DNA of 64,000 bases from positions 46,278 to 110,277 of the forward strand of contig JAEUKE010000136.1 in the NCBI GenBank assembly GCA_016794345.1, given 5' to 3'. Position numbers and translations under genes: made by a program. The notes beneath the pieces were generated by a model. It was not told where the DNA came from, made no database searches, and saw only the letters and a program-made list of their open reading frames with translations. Shown one piece after another: positions 33,208 through 40,559 of the stretch; within the stretch, counting starts at the first letter, position 1, and every line of letters starts with the position of its first letter. Source of the DNA: Myxococcales bacterium (lineage in GTDB: Bacteria > Myxococcota_A > Polyangia > Polyangiales > Polyangiaceae).

Positions 33208-34392
33208 TCAGTCTTCGGCGCGCGCCGTCTTCAGGCGCTTGCGCTTCAGGTAGAAGAAGTCGCGCTGGCTCGGCGTGCGGACGTAGTCGGCCGGATTGTA
33301 TTTGATATCCGGGATGATCGGCGCCGTCGCCGTCGAGCCGCCCTCGCCGCGCTCGAACAGGAGGAAGCGCGGGTAGGAGTAGTTCACGTCGAGCTGCGCG
33401 GCGTCGTGCGCGCCGACCGCGAGGAGAGCGCGGCCGAGCGACTGCGCGGTGACCGCGTCCCCCAGGGCGTAGAACAGGTGCTTCTTGTCCTTGGAGAGCC
33501 CGATCGCGCTCCGCCTGATGATCGTGTCGCCGCCGACGGTCGCGCCCCAGTTGCGGTTGAACTCGTGGAGCAGGCCGGGGTTCGGCTCGCCTCCCTCGAC
33601 GAGGCACGGCGGCGTCTGCCGGTACCAGGCGAACGTCGGCTCGACCTCGGCGAGAGACTCGTGCGTTGCAATGACGATACTGTCATCCTTGGTGAGGCCC
33701 ACGTCGCACGCCACGCCGCGCGGCGGGATGAACAGCCGCTCGCCGATCCGCATGCCGTAGTTGCCGTGCATGGCCTTGAAGCCGCCGTTGAACGCGGCGA
33801 CCAGCGTCTCCTGATCGGCCTCCGGCACCAGCCCGGGCCGCTCGGCGCGCGGGACCTGCTGGCTCTTCGGCTCGTCGGTGCCGGCGACGAGGTGCAGGCT
33901 CATGTCACCCAGGTGGATGGCCACGACCGCCACCGCAGCAAACGGCCGCTTGGGGTCGGGGTGCAGGAGCGTCTTGTAGAGGGCGATCGTGCCCGTGTCC
34001 CACGGGGCCTTCATGGGGATCCACTGGCCGTCCCCGTCCGCCGCCACCTTCTCGAACGGCGGCGTCACCGCCGCCGGCGCGTTCGCCATCGGGTCGGGCT
34101 CCCCGGGCGCGGCGACGATCGGCACGGTCGTCCCGGGCTTGGGCGCCTCCCAATACGTCTTGGGCGCCTCCTCCGAGCGCACGTGCAGGTTCAGCCAGTC
34201 CGCGGCTCCGTAGGCGACGTCCTCCGCCCACGCGACGGGGCCCGGGCCGACGACCGAACGGACGCCGTCGGCGAGCGCGGGACCAAAGCCGTCGATCTCG
34301 TGAATCGCGATCCAGAGCCCGGCCGTGGAGGCGACGCCGATGGCGCCCACCACCAGCAGTCTCTTCGCCCAACGACTGCGACGTTTCGACAC
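33208..34392 (-). CDS. membrane-anchored phosphodiester-glycosidase-like (NAGPA-domain) protein
   Basis: 394 residues. An N-terminal anchor (RLLVVGAIGVASTAGLWIAI, residues about 11-30) places the rest in the periplasm. The domain from about residue 140 has NAGPA-like elements: AAFNGGFKAMHGNYGMRIGE, SAIGLSKDKKHLFYALGDAV, and LDVNYSYPRFLLF with the Asp-x-Asn of the family. Known members cleave sugar phosphodiesters or exopolysaccharide links; the substrate here is unknown. The C-terminus is basic (YLKRKRLKTARAED). Between it and the upstream actin-fold gene on the same strand are 51 bases. Confidence 0.75.
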   Translation of the reverse strand: MSKRRSRWAKRLLVVGAIGVASTAGLWIAIHEIDGFGPALADGVRSVVGPGPVAWAEDVAYGAADWLNLHVRSEEAPKTYWEAPKPGTTVPIVAAPGEPDPMANAPAAVTPPFEKVAADGDGQWIPMKAPWDTGTIALYKTLLHPDPKRPFAAVAVVAIHLGDMSLHLVAGTDEPKSQQVPRAERPGLVPEADQETLVAAFNGGFKAMHGNYGMRIGERLFIPPRGVACDVGLTKDDSIVIATHESLAEVEPTFAWYRQTPPCLVEGGEPNPGLLHEFNRNWGATVGGDTIIRRSAIGLSKDKKHLFYALGDAVTAQSLGRALLAVGAHDAAQLDVNYSYPRFLLFERGEGGSTATAPIIPDIKYNPADYVRTPSQRDFFYLKRKRLKTARAED

Positions 34393-34443
34393 GAAGAGCA
34401 GCGTACCTTCGAACCGTCGCGGCTTCGGAATTTCCTGACGTCC

Positions 34444-36981
34444 CTACAGAGGAAACGCCATCCCGGTCTGCAGCTCGACGGCCACGCGCGGATCTTCGGG
34501 CCCGGGGTCCTCCCCCGGGACCGCGGCTGCGACCTCGATCCGGTGCGCGCCGACCGCCCGCAAGAAGACGCGGCGGCCGACAGAGTCGGGCCCGAGATCG
34601 CACTCGACGCGCATGATGCGGGGGTCGTCCGCTGCGACGTCGCCGTCGTAGTCCGCCGTCATGAAGAGGACGTCCACCTGCGGCTTGGAGCACGGGCCCA
34701 TCTCGCGCCAGTGATCGTAGTCGACCGACGGCTCGAGCACGTCGGACAGCTGCCCGTGGCGGGCGCGACCCACGCGGTAGCGGAAGGCGTCTCGTTTCTC
34801 CGCCCTGCGCGTCACGCCGATCTTGTCGAGGCGGAGCGACAGGGCGCCGAGCGCGGTGGCCGTCTTCACCGTCGCGGCGGCGAGGTTCGTCCGGTCGGGC
34901 TCGCGGAACTTGTGCAGGCGAACGTTCGAGGGCAGCGCCTTCGTGAGCGTGTCCTGCAGCGAGAGGTGCATGGTCATGCGCCCGCCGAGGAACACACGCA
35001 GCCCCTCGTACGGGTCCGAGCCGCGCGCCAGCCGCTGCAAGGCCGCCGCGACCATCTGGGCGAACTCTTGCGCCGCGGCCTGGAACCACGCGTCGATGAT
35101 CTGCTTCAGGACGACGCGGTTGAGGCTCAGCCTCACCTCCTTGAGGCCCCCCGCGGCGCCGAGCTTGACGGAGGTCGGCAGGCGGTAGGTCGGATCGCCC
35201 TCGAAGAGCGGGCGCATCGTCTCCTTCAGCAGGATGGTGTTGGCCCGCGCCTCGGGCGAGGACGTGAGCAGCTCCTCCGCTCCCGGCAACACGGGCTCCT
35301 CTCGCGGCTTCTCGAACGGGATCGCGAGCTCGATCATGTCGGTCGCGTGGTCCGCGTAGACCCGGTACGCGAGCCGATGGAGCAGCCGCTCGGCGCCGAA
35401 CCAGGGGATGCTCTGCGTGTCGAGGTGCTCGATGATGAGGCTGAAGCCCTCCTTGCGCTCCTCGTTCGTCGGCTCCCGCAGGATGCCGAACACCACCCCG
35501 GTCTCGCTCGCGCCGGCCTCGAACACCCCGAAGGTGATCGGGCCGTCCTTCGGGATCGCCGAGAAGGCGCGGAACGCGTGCGCGAGGAAACAGAGCGCGC
35601 TCGGCCCGGCGTCCGCGACGATGAGCTTGTCGAGCTCGTGGTACTCGAGCATCCCGGCGGGCAGGCTGCGGAACAGACCGCGTCGGATGGCGACGAGCAC
35701 GCTGCGCCGACGCTCGGCCGACCAGCCGGTGGGCATGCTGATCAGGTACTTGTTCGTGATCCCGCGCAGGCGGTGGTTCACGTGCAGACCGATCTGGTAG
35801 GCGTACATCTCGACCGGGTCGAACGGGTCGTAGGCGCCGATGCCCTCCTCGTCGATGATGGGCGGGGCCGGCTTCTTCAGCGCCTCGACGGTGTCCGGAT
35901 CGAGGTAGCCGCGCAGCTTGTAGGGCCGCTCCTCGTCGGTCCAATCGCGAACGAGCGGGAGCTCCGTGATCTCCGACGTGGCGCGCTGGAACGCGTTCGG
36001 GGCCGCGACCGCTCGCGTGCCCTCGAGATCGAGCGCCCCGAAGCCGACCCGCGCGTCCTCGAAGCGGACGTGGGGCTGGATCACCCGCTCGCGCCAGGCG
36101 CGCAGCGTGTTCTTCAGGTGGACGATCGACAGCTCTGCGGGGTTCTCGTAGTCCGCCGGCCGCTTGACGGGCTCCCGCGTGCCGAGCCGGAACAGCTCCG
36201 CCTGGCCGCGCTCGTGCCGCGCCGCGATCGTGACCGACTTGGCGCCGACGTCGATCGCCACCCAGTCCCCGCGGACGTCGCGCTTCGGATCACGCCTGAC
36301 CACGATCGGAGGCGCGACCTCCTTGGCGAGGGTGCCGAGCTTCTTGTGCAGGCCCACCACCTTGCCCTGGCGCACGATCGCGATCGAGCGGATGCCGGCG
36401 AAGCGCTGGCCTTCCCAGAAGCCGAGCTGCGGATCGGTGAGGACCGAGCCCGGGACGATGGGGAGGTTCGCCACCTGCTCCGGAAAGAGATCGGCCAGGT
36501 GCTCGGGGCTGACGATCCCGTCATAGCGCTCCACCTTGATGGGCGGCGCGTAGTAGTCCTGCGCGCCGTTCCCGTAGATGCGCGGCGTCGCCTGGATGAG
36601 CTTCAGATACGGGATCGGGCTCGTGCGCTCGTCGATCAAGAACTCCTGGAAGAAGCTCTGCGGCGTGACGAGGTTCTCCATCTCGGGCGCGAGGCGCGGG
36701 ACGGTGCTCGACATCTCCGTGCCGAAATAGAAGTACTTCGTCGGCGCGTTGCCGACGAAGGCGCCCACCCGCACGGGGATGAACGTGACCGTGGGCTCGA
36801 GCGGCGGGAGCGCCAGCACGTAGTCGAGGACGACCGTCGTCGACCAGGGTTGGGCAAAGATCTTGGACTCCCAATTGACGACCAGAGTCGGGAACTCGCG
36901 CTTCGCGAGGGCTTCGATGGACGTGATCGCCTCCGCCTCCGCGACGAGGTTGGGATCGATCGACAGCTCGTACAGGCCCAT
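34444..36981 (-). CDS. large protein with actin/Hsp70-like ATPase core
   Basis: 845 residues, not a family I can name with confidence. Residues 1-230 form an unassigned domain. Then WVAIDVGAKSVTIAARH (about 240) looks like the phosphate-1 motif of the actin/Hsp70 fold, and FGVFEAGASETGVVFG (about 480) like phosphate-2, with Glu in place of the usual Asp. Between them LISMPTGWSAERRRSVLVAI and DKLIVADAGPSALCFLAHAF resemble the connecting elements. About 350 further residues follow. The layout recalls SrfB-type large Hsp70-like proteins, but this is weak. The ATG at 36981 (MGLYELSIDPN) is preferred to upstream codons that lie in tandem repeats. Confidence 0.65.
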   Translation of the reverse strand: MGLYELSIDPNLVAEAEAITSIEALAKREFPTLVVNWESKIFAQPWSTTVVLDYVLALPPLEPTVTFIPVRVGAFVGNAPTKYFYFGTEMSSTVPRLAPEMENLVTPQSFFQEFLIDERTSPIPYLKLIQATPRIYGNGAQDYYAPPIKVERYDGIVSPEHLADLFPEQVANLPIVPGSVLTDPQLGFWEGQRFAGIRSIAIVRQGKVVGLHKKLGTLAKEVAPPIVVRRDPKRDVRGDWVAIDVGAKSVTIAARHERGQAELFRLGTREPVKRPADYENPAELSIVHLKNTLRAWRERVIQPHVRFEDARVGFGALDLEGTRAVAAPNAFQRATSEITELPLVRDWTDEERPYKLRGYLDPDTVEALKKPAPPIIDEEGIGAYDPFDPVEMYAYQIGLHVNHRLRGITNKYLISMPTGWSAERRRSVLVAIRRGLFRSLPAGMLEYHELDKLIVADAGPSALCFLAHAFRAFSAIPKDGPITFGVFEAGASETGVVFGILREPTNEERKEGFSLIIEHLDTQSIPWFGAERLLHRLAYRVYADHATDMIELAIPFEKPREEPVLPGAEELLTSSPEARANTILLKETMRPLFEGDPTYRLPTSVKLGAAGGLKEVRLSLNRVVLKQIIDAWFQAAAQEFAQMVAAALQRLARGSDPYEGLRVFLGGRMTMHLSLQDTLTKALPSNVRLHKFREPDRTNLAAATVKTATALGALSLRLDKIGVTRRAEKRDAFRYRVGRARHGQLSDVLEPSVDYDHWREMGPCSKPQVDVLFMTADYDGDVAADDPRIMRVECDLGPDSVGRRVFLRAVGAHRIEVAAAVPGEDPGPEDPRVAVELQTGMAFPL

Positions 36982-37072
36982 TGGCGATGCGACCTTACCA
37001 TGACGATCCGCCGCGGCGAATATCGCGGGATCTCCCCAGCCCATCCCCCGCCCCCCGGGTCCCCCTCCCCGC

Positions 37073-37164
37073 GGGGTTGCGCGACCTACCCGGACGCCCA
37101 AACGCGATCGACCGGGGTTGCGCGACCTACCCGGACGCCCAAACGCGATCGACCGGGGTTGGGG
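37073..37164. repeat. 41-bp tandem repeat, two full copies plus partial
   Basis: Units 37073-37113 and 37114-37154 are identical, beginning GGGGTTGCGCGACC and ending CGATCGACC; a third unit starts GGGGTTGG at 37155 and breaks off. They lie in the 5' region of the actin-fold gene and 3' of tRNA-Gly. Confidence 0.9.
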
Positions 37165-37174
37165 CCCCGGTCGA
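37149..37174 (-). terminator. hairpin downstream of tRNA-Gly
   Basis: Perfect 10-bp inverted repeat TCGACCGGGG/CCCCGGTCGA with a 6-base loop, starting 20 bases past the tRNA 3' end on the minus strand. There is no strong T-run after it, so it could be a terminator or a processing hairpin. It overlaps the last tandem-repeat unit. Confidence 0.45.
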
Positions 37175-37194
37175 AAGGGTTCCTGACAACATCG

Positions 37195-37267
37195 AGCGGG
37201 AAACGGGGTTCGAACCCGCGACCCTCAGCTTGGGAAGCTGATGCTCTACCAACTGAGCTACTCCCGC
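37195..37267 (-). tRNA. tRNA-Gly (CCC)
   Basis: Minus-strand cloverleaf with acceptor GCGGGAG/TTCCCGC (one G-U pair), D arm GCTC/GAGC, anticodon stem TCAGC/GCTGA with loop TTCCCAA (anticodon CCC) and T loop TTCGAAC. CCA not encoded. It lies 30 bases after the stop of the hydrolase gene. Confidence 0.95.
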
Positions 37268-37296
37268 AACGCTCGGAGGAGCATCCTAGCTTCGAG

Positions 37297-38223
37297 TCAG
37301 GACCCCTGCAAGAGAAAGGGCATCACGGCGCGCACGACCCGGTCCGGCGCGTCGACATGACAGAAGTGTGATGCTTCTTCCAGCCAGACCATCTCGGCGC
37401 CGGGGATCAGGGCGTGGAGCTGCCGGCCGACCCGCGGCGGCACCATCGGGTCCTTCTTCACGAAGAGCAGCTGCAGCGGGACCGGGAGCTCGGCCCGCTC
37501 GAGCTCGGCGACGAACCGCGCCATGTCGTTCACGTCGAGCGTATCGCCGAGGTGGCGGGCGAAGGCCCTCCTCCCTTCCGGCGTGCGGAGCGGCGCGCCG
37601 TACTCCCGGGCCTCCTCGAGGGATTTGAGCGACTCGTCCCAGTAGTGGACGTTCTTGTGCGCCCAGCGCTCGGGATCTCGGGCGACGACCCAGTCGAGCA
37701 CGCGACCCGCTCCGGGCGCCGACAACGCCGCCTTCAGGAGTTGGAGGCGGCGCAGCGGGACACCCGGGCAATGAACGCTCACGAGGCGCGAGACGAGATC
37801 CGGCCGGCGGAGCGCCAGCCACATGCTCACGTAGCCGCCCATCGAGTTGCCGAGGACGCGGCACGGTCCGATCCCGAGCGTCTCGATCAGCTCGGCGAGG
37901 AGGCGCGCCATCGCCTCCGGCCCGTACGCCACGTCCGGCTTGTCCGACCGCCCGGCTCCTGGAAGGTCGACCGCGATGCACCGGAACCTCGACCCGAGGG
38001 GCTCGAGCACGTAGCGAAAGGAGTAGCTCGACGTCATCAGCCCGTGCACGAGCAAGAGAGGCGGGCCGGAGCCGTGCTCCTTCAGGTGAATCCGGACGCG
38101 CCCGAAATCGCTCGACGCGACCTCCACCTCGCGCGCGGTCGCCTCGAAGTAGGGGTGCGGCACCCGGGGCTCGTCGGGCAAGTCGCCGAAGCGGTGCTGG
38201 TGAAACGGGCGCAGGGCGGTCAC
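37297..38223 (-). CDS. alpha/beta-hydrolase fold protein
   Basis: 308 residues; substrate unknown. HGLMTSSYSF forms the oxyanion-hole strand, the nucleophile Ser lies in LGNSMGGYVS, the acid is in FVKKDPMVPP and the His in EEASHFCHVDAPD. The helix-rich cap lies between about residues 170 and 240. GTG 38223 (VTALRPFHQHRF) is chosen because the longer frame would run into the divergent gene at 38289 and has an implausible Arg-rich start. It is unrelated in detail to the hydrolase at 1596 apart from the fold. Confidence 0.85.
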   Translation of the reverse strand: MTALRPFHQHRFGDLPDEPRVPHPYFEATAREVEVASSDFGRVRIHLKEHGSGPPLLLVHGLMTSSYSFRYVLEPLGSRFRCIAVDLPGAGRSDKPDVAYGPEAMARLLAELIETLGIGPCRVLGNSMGGYVSMWLALRRPDLVSRLVSVHCPGVPLRRLQLLKAALSAPGAGRVLDWVVARDPERWAHKNVHYWDESLKSLEEAREYGAPLRTPEGRRAFARHLGDTLDVNDMARFVAELERAELPVPLQLLFVKKDPMVPPRVGRQLHALIPGAEMVWLEEASHFCHVDAPDRVVRAVMPFLLQGS

Positions 38224-38288
38224 GTCCGGGTCCCTACACGAGCCGCCGCCTTGTCGGAACCCAGCCACGTGCGGTAGAGGTCGCTCCC

Positions 38289-38561
38289 ATGACCTCCGTC
38301 TACGTGGCGTCGAGCCGATGCGAGTGCCAGGCAAGCCTCACCGCCGAGCTGACCGAGGACCGCCTGCCGGTGACCGGCTCCGCCTTCCTGCTCGGGAAGC
38401 GCGAGGTGGCGCCGGCGCACGCGATCGACCCCGAGCGCGAGACGTTCGATATCGGTTGGCTCTGCCCGTTCTGCGGGCGCAACGTGATGCGCACCTTCGC
38501 CGCGTCCGCTCTCCCGAAGAAGCGCGCGCCCAAGGCGAGCCCCCCCTCACCTGGTGAATGA
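38289..38561 (+). CDS. small zinc-ribbon-like protein; C-terminus supplied by palindrome B
   Basis: 90 residues, unrecognised. Cys pairs CEC (residues 11-13) and CPFC near residue 59 could bind zinc. No signal peptide. The last residues SPPSPGE and the stop codon are encoded by the left arm and centre of dispersed palindrome B, so the original C-terminus was probably replaced or extended. A TAGAGG sequence stands 8 bases before the ATG. Confidence 0.6.
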   Translation: MTSVYVASSRCECQASLTAELTEDRLPVTGSAFLLGKREVAPAHAIDPERETFDIGWLCPFCGRNVMRTFAASALPKKRAPKASPPSPGE

Positions 38562-38582
38562 GCTGGGGGGGAGAAACCACGA
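38540..38582 (+). repeat. dispersed palindrome family, copy B (degenerate)
   Basis: C-run and TCACC-T-GGTGA hairpin followed by CTGGGGGGGAGAAACCACG. The right arm is altered, but the tail matches copies A and C. It covers the last codons of the small gene ending at 38561, in sense orientation. Confidence 0.75.
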
Positions 38583-38625
38583 GGACTGACCTCGCGGGCC
38601 TCGGCAAGATCAGTGTCGCGTCGAC

Positions 38626-39237
38626 CTACCGGTCGACGACGGTCGCGGTCTTCTGCGTCGTCTCGCCCATCGTCCCGAACACCCAGTCCCAGAGCGGCGA
38701 AGAGACGCCCCAGCGCGCGTTCTCGCCCGTGTGGTGATGGACCATGTGGTAGCGCTTCAGCCAGCTGCCGAGCTTCGACTTCATCCGGAAGTGATGGGTC
38801 GCGTAGTGGATCCCGTCGTACGCGAGGTAGCCGATGCCGAAGCCGACGAACACGGCGTCGATCACCGCGCCACCGAGCGGCGCGAGCGCCACGCGGAGCA
38901 GGAGGTAGACCGCGGTGCCCATCGGGATGCTCACGCCGAGCGGCATCACCAGGCGCGAGCCGTCAGTCGGGTAGTCGTGGTGAACGCCGTGGAGCACGAA
39001 GTAAAGGCGCCGGCCCGCGAACGTCCCCGTGATGCGGTGGAACACGAAGCGGTGGAGCACGTACTCCGTGATGGACCAGAGCAGCACGCCGGCGAGCACC
39101 GCGACGGGGATGACCGCGAGCGCGAGCCCGCCGTCGTAGGCGCGGTAGAGGAAGTAGAAGAGAAACGGCGTCCAGAAGACGAACGGCGCGGCGGGGTGCA
39201 CGCGCGAGAAAGCCTCGATGAGCGGCGTCTCGAACAT
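38626..39237 (-). CDS. fatty-acid-hydroxylase / sterol-desaturase family membrane protein
   Basis: A predicted di-iron hydroxylase or desaturase acting on lipid chains in the membrane. 203 residues. Its His clusters are EYVLHRFVFH, HGVHHDYP, HYATHH and HMVHHH, giving the eight or more His expected for the metal centre. Hydrophobic helices surround them (PFVFWTPFLFYFLY, LALAVIPVAVLAGVLLWSI, AVYLLLRVAL, VFVGFGIGYLAY). Start at ATG 39237 (MFETPLIEAF) is preferred; an in-frame ATG at 39321 would add 28 residues, part of them (VSPPRPPSLREGG) encoded by palindrome C. Confidence 0.88.
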   Translation of the reverse strand: MFETPLIEAFSRVHPAAPFVFWTPFLFYFLYRAYDGGLALAVIPVAVLAGVLLWSITEYVLHRFVFHRITGTFAGRRLYFVLHGVHHDYPTDGSRLVMPLGVSIPMGTAVYLLLRVALAPLGGAVIDAVFVGFGIGYLAYDGIHYATHHFRMKSKLGSWLKRYHMVHHHTGENARWGVSSPLWDWVFGTMGETTQKTATVVDR

Positions 39238-39272
39238 CCGGCAGGTGACCGGGCGAACCTTCGGAGGGGCAT

Positions 39273-39316
39273 CTCCCCCCTCACGCAGTGAGGGGGGCCG
39301 GGGGGGAGAAACAGCG
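39273..39316 (+). repeat. dispersed palindrome family, copy C
   Basis: Stem CCCCCCTCAC (39275-39284), loop GCA, stem GTGAGGGGGG (39288-39297), tail CCGGGGGGGAGAAACAGCG. It lies just upstream of (or within the extended N-terminus of) the hydroxylase gene, antisense to it. Confidence 0.85.
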
Positions 39317-39395
39317 GCCATACGCTTCCTCGTCACCGGAGGTGACAGTCCTCGCGGGACTTCCGGTAGCCCAGGTGCGCGCGGAAGGCCAGCGA

Positions 39396-40448
39396 TCAGG
39401 GCGCCTTCAGCACGTAGCCGCCGAGGAACCCGAGCACGTCCTTCTCTTTCCCCTTCGGCCAGCGATGGTGATTCGCTTCGGCCTTCTTGGGCGTGCACTT
39501 GTTGCGCACGGTGCAGCTCGGCTCCTCGAGCCCCGCGTCGCCGAGCCGCACCCGGCGCGTCTCGGCGCGTTGCCCGTCCCGCGCGAGCAGCCAGGACTCC
39601 ACCGCCTCGCAGGGCGCGATCTTGTCGCACGCGCGGTACAGGACGAGCCCGGGCGGCGGGGGGCCCGGGCAGATCCACTCCGCGCTCGGCGTCAGCGGAG
39701 CGAACGCGGCGAACGCGGCGACTCGATCGGCGCGGAGCATCGTGTAGGTCGCGGCCATCTCCCCGCCCTTCCCCATCCCCACCGCGTAGATCCTTCGAGC
39801 ATCGACGATCTTTCGCTCGAGGAGCTCGTCGACGAAATGATCGACGACCACACGATCCACGTTGTCCGGCGCGGTGTGGTCCGTGTCGAACGAGAGCCCC
39901 CCGCCGCCGAGCGCGCGTCCCTGGACGCCGAGGACCAAGAAGCCGGGCCGACCTTCGCGCGTGAGATCCGCGCTGTCCTGGTGTTTCCGGAGGTCGGTCA
40001 GCTTGGCGATGCTGCTCGGATCGTCGAGCCCGGGCCCGGTCCCGTGGAAGAAGACGAGCAGCGGCAGCTCCCCTCGCTTCGACAGGTCGCTCGGCGTGTA
40101 GAGGCAGCCGTACCGGGGCGCGCCCGTCGGATCGCGCCACTCGCGCACCTCCGCGCCGCGGCAGGCGGGCCTGCCCGCGACCCGCTGCGCTTCGGCGGGC
40201 GCCCCGCGGGCCGCGACGCACCCAGGGTCGGAGGGGGCGCGCTCGGTCGGGGCCGGCGGGGCCGCCGAGGCGCTCGCCCGTGGCTTGGCAGCGGCGCTGG
40301 CGGAGGCGGACGCGCTGGCGCCCGCGTCCTTGTCGAAAACGCCCCGCAGATCGTTGGGATCGACCGACGACGAGGGCGCGTCGCAGCCGGCGGAAACCGC
40401 CAGGGCGACCAACACGGCCGCGATGCCCGAGAGGGTGCGCGATGACAC
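39396..40448 (-). CDS. esterase-like (PHB-depolymerase-type) lipoprotein lacking the catalytic Ser
   Basis: 350 residues. Signal peptide with lipobox VSAGC, then an Ala/Ser-rich linker of about 50 residues. The alpha/beta-hydrolase core shows ELPLLVFFHGTGPGLDDP (oxyanion region) and a His-containing segment. The nucleophile elbow reads AVGMGKGGEMAATY: the expected GxSxG is GMGKG, with Gly in place of Ser, read from an unambiguous stretch near 39760. It is therefore predicted to be inactive as a serine esterase, or to bind rather than cut. Several Cys may form disulfides. GTG start at 40448; divergent from the pseudokinase gene at 40560. Confidence 0.75.
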   Translation of the reverse strand: MSSRTLSGIAAVLVALAVSAGCDAPSSSVDPNDLRGVFDKDAGASASASASAAAKPRASASAAPPAPTERAPSDPGCVAARGAPAEAQRVAGRPACRGAEVREWRDPTGAPRYGCLYTPSDLSKRGELPLLVFFHGTGPGLDDPSSIAKLTDLRKHQDSADLTREGRPGFLVLGVQGRALGGGGLSFDTDHTAPDNVDRVVVDHFVDELLERKIVDARRIYAVGMGKGGEMAATYTMLRADRVAAFAAFAPLTPSAEWICPGPPPPGLVLYRACDKIAPCEAVESWLLARDGQRAETRRVRLGDAGLEEPSCTVRNKCTPKKAEANHHRWPKGKEKDVLGFLGGYVLKAP

Positions 40449-40559
40449 GTCGCTCTCGTGACTACACCAAGCGACCGTTCGCCAAAACACGAGCGTGGCA
40501 CGCCGCGTCGCGTCGCCTCTTTGCCGGCCCGCCCCGCCCCGATAGTCTTCACGCTGCCG

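Larger units (their letters stand above)
36982..37296. other. intergenic region with tandem repeats, hairpin and tRNA-Gly
   Basis: 315 bases between two minus-strand genes. Contains tRNA-Gly (37195-37267), a 10-bp hairpin (37149-37174) and 41-bp tandem repeats (37073-37154). No protein gene seen. Confidence 0.7.

Noticed and set aside
34444..37101. Longer N-terminus (40 codons) for the actin-fold gene
   Set aside because: The extra residues are encoded by the tandem repeats and low-complexity DNA; the ATG at 36981 is more plausible.
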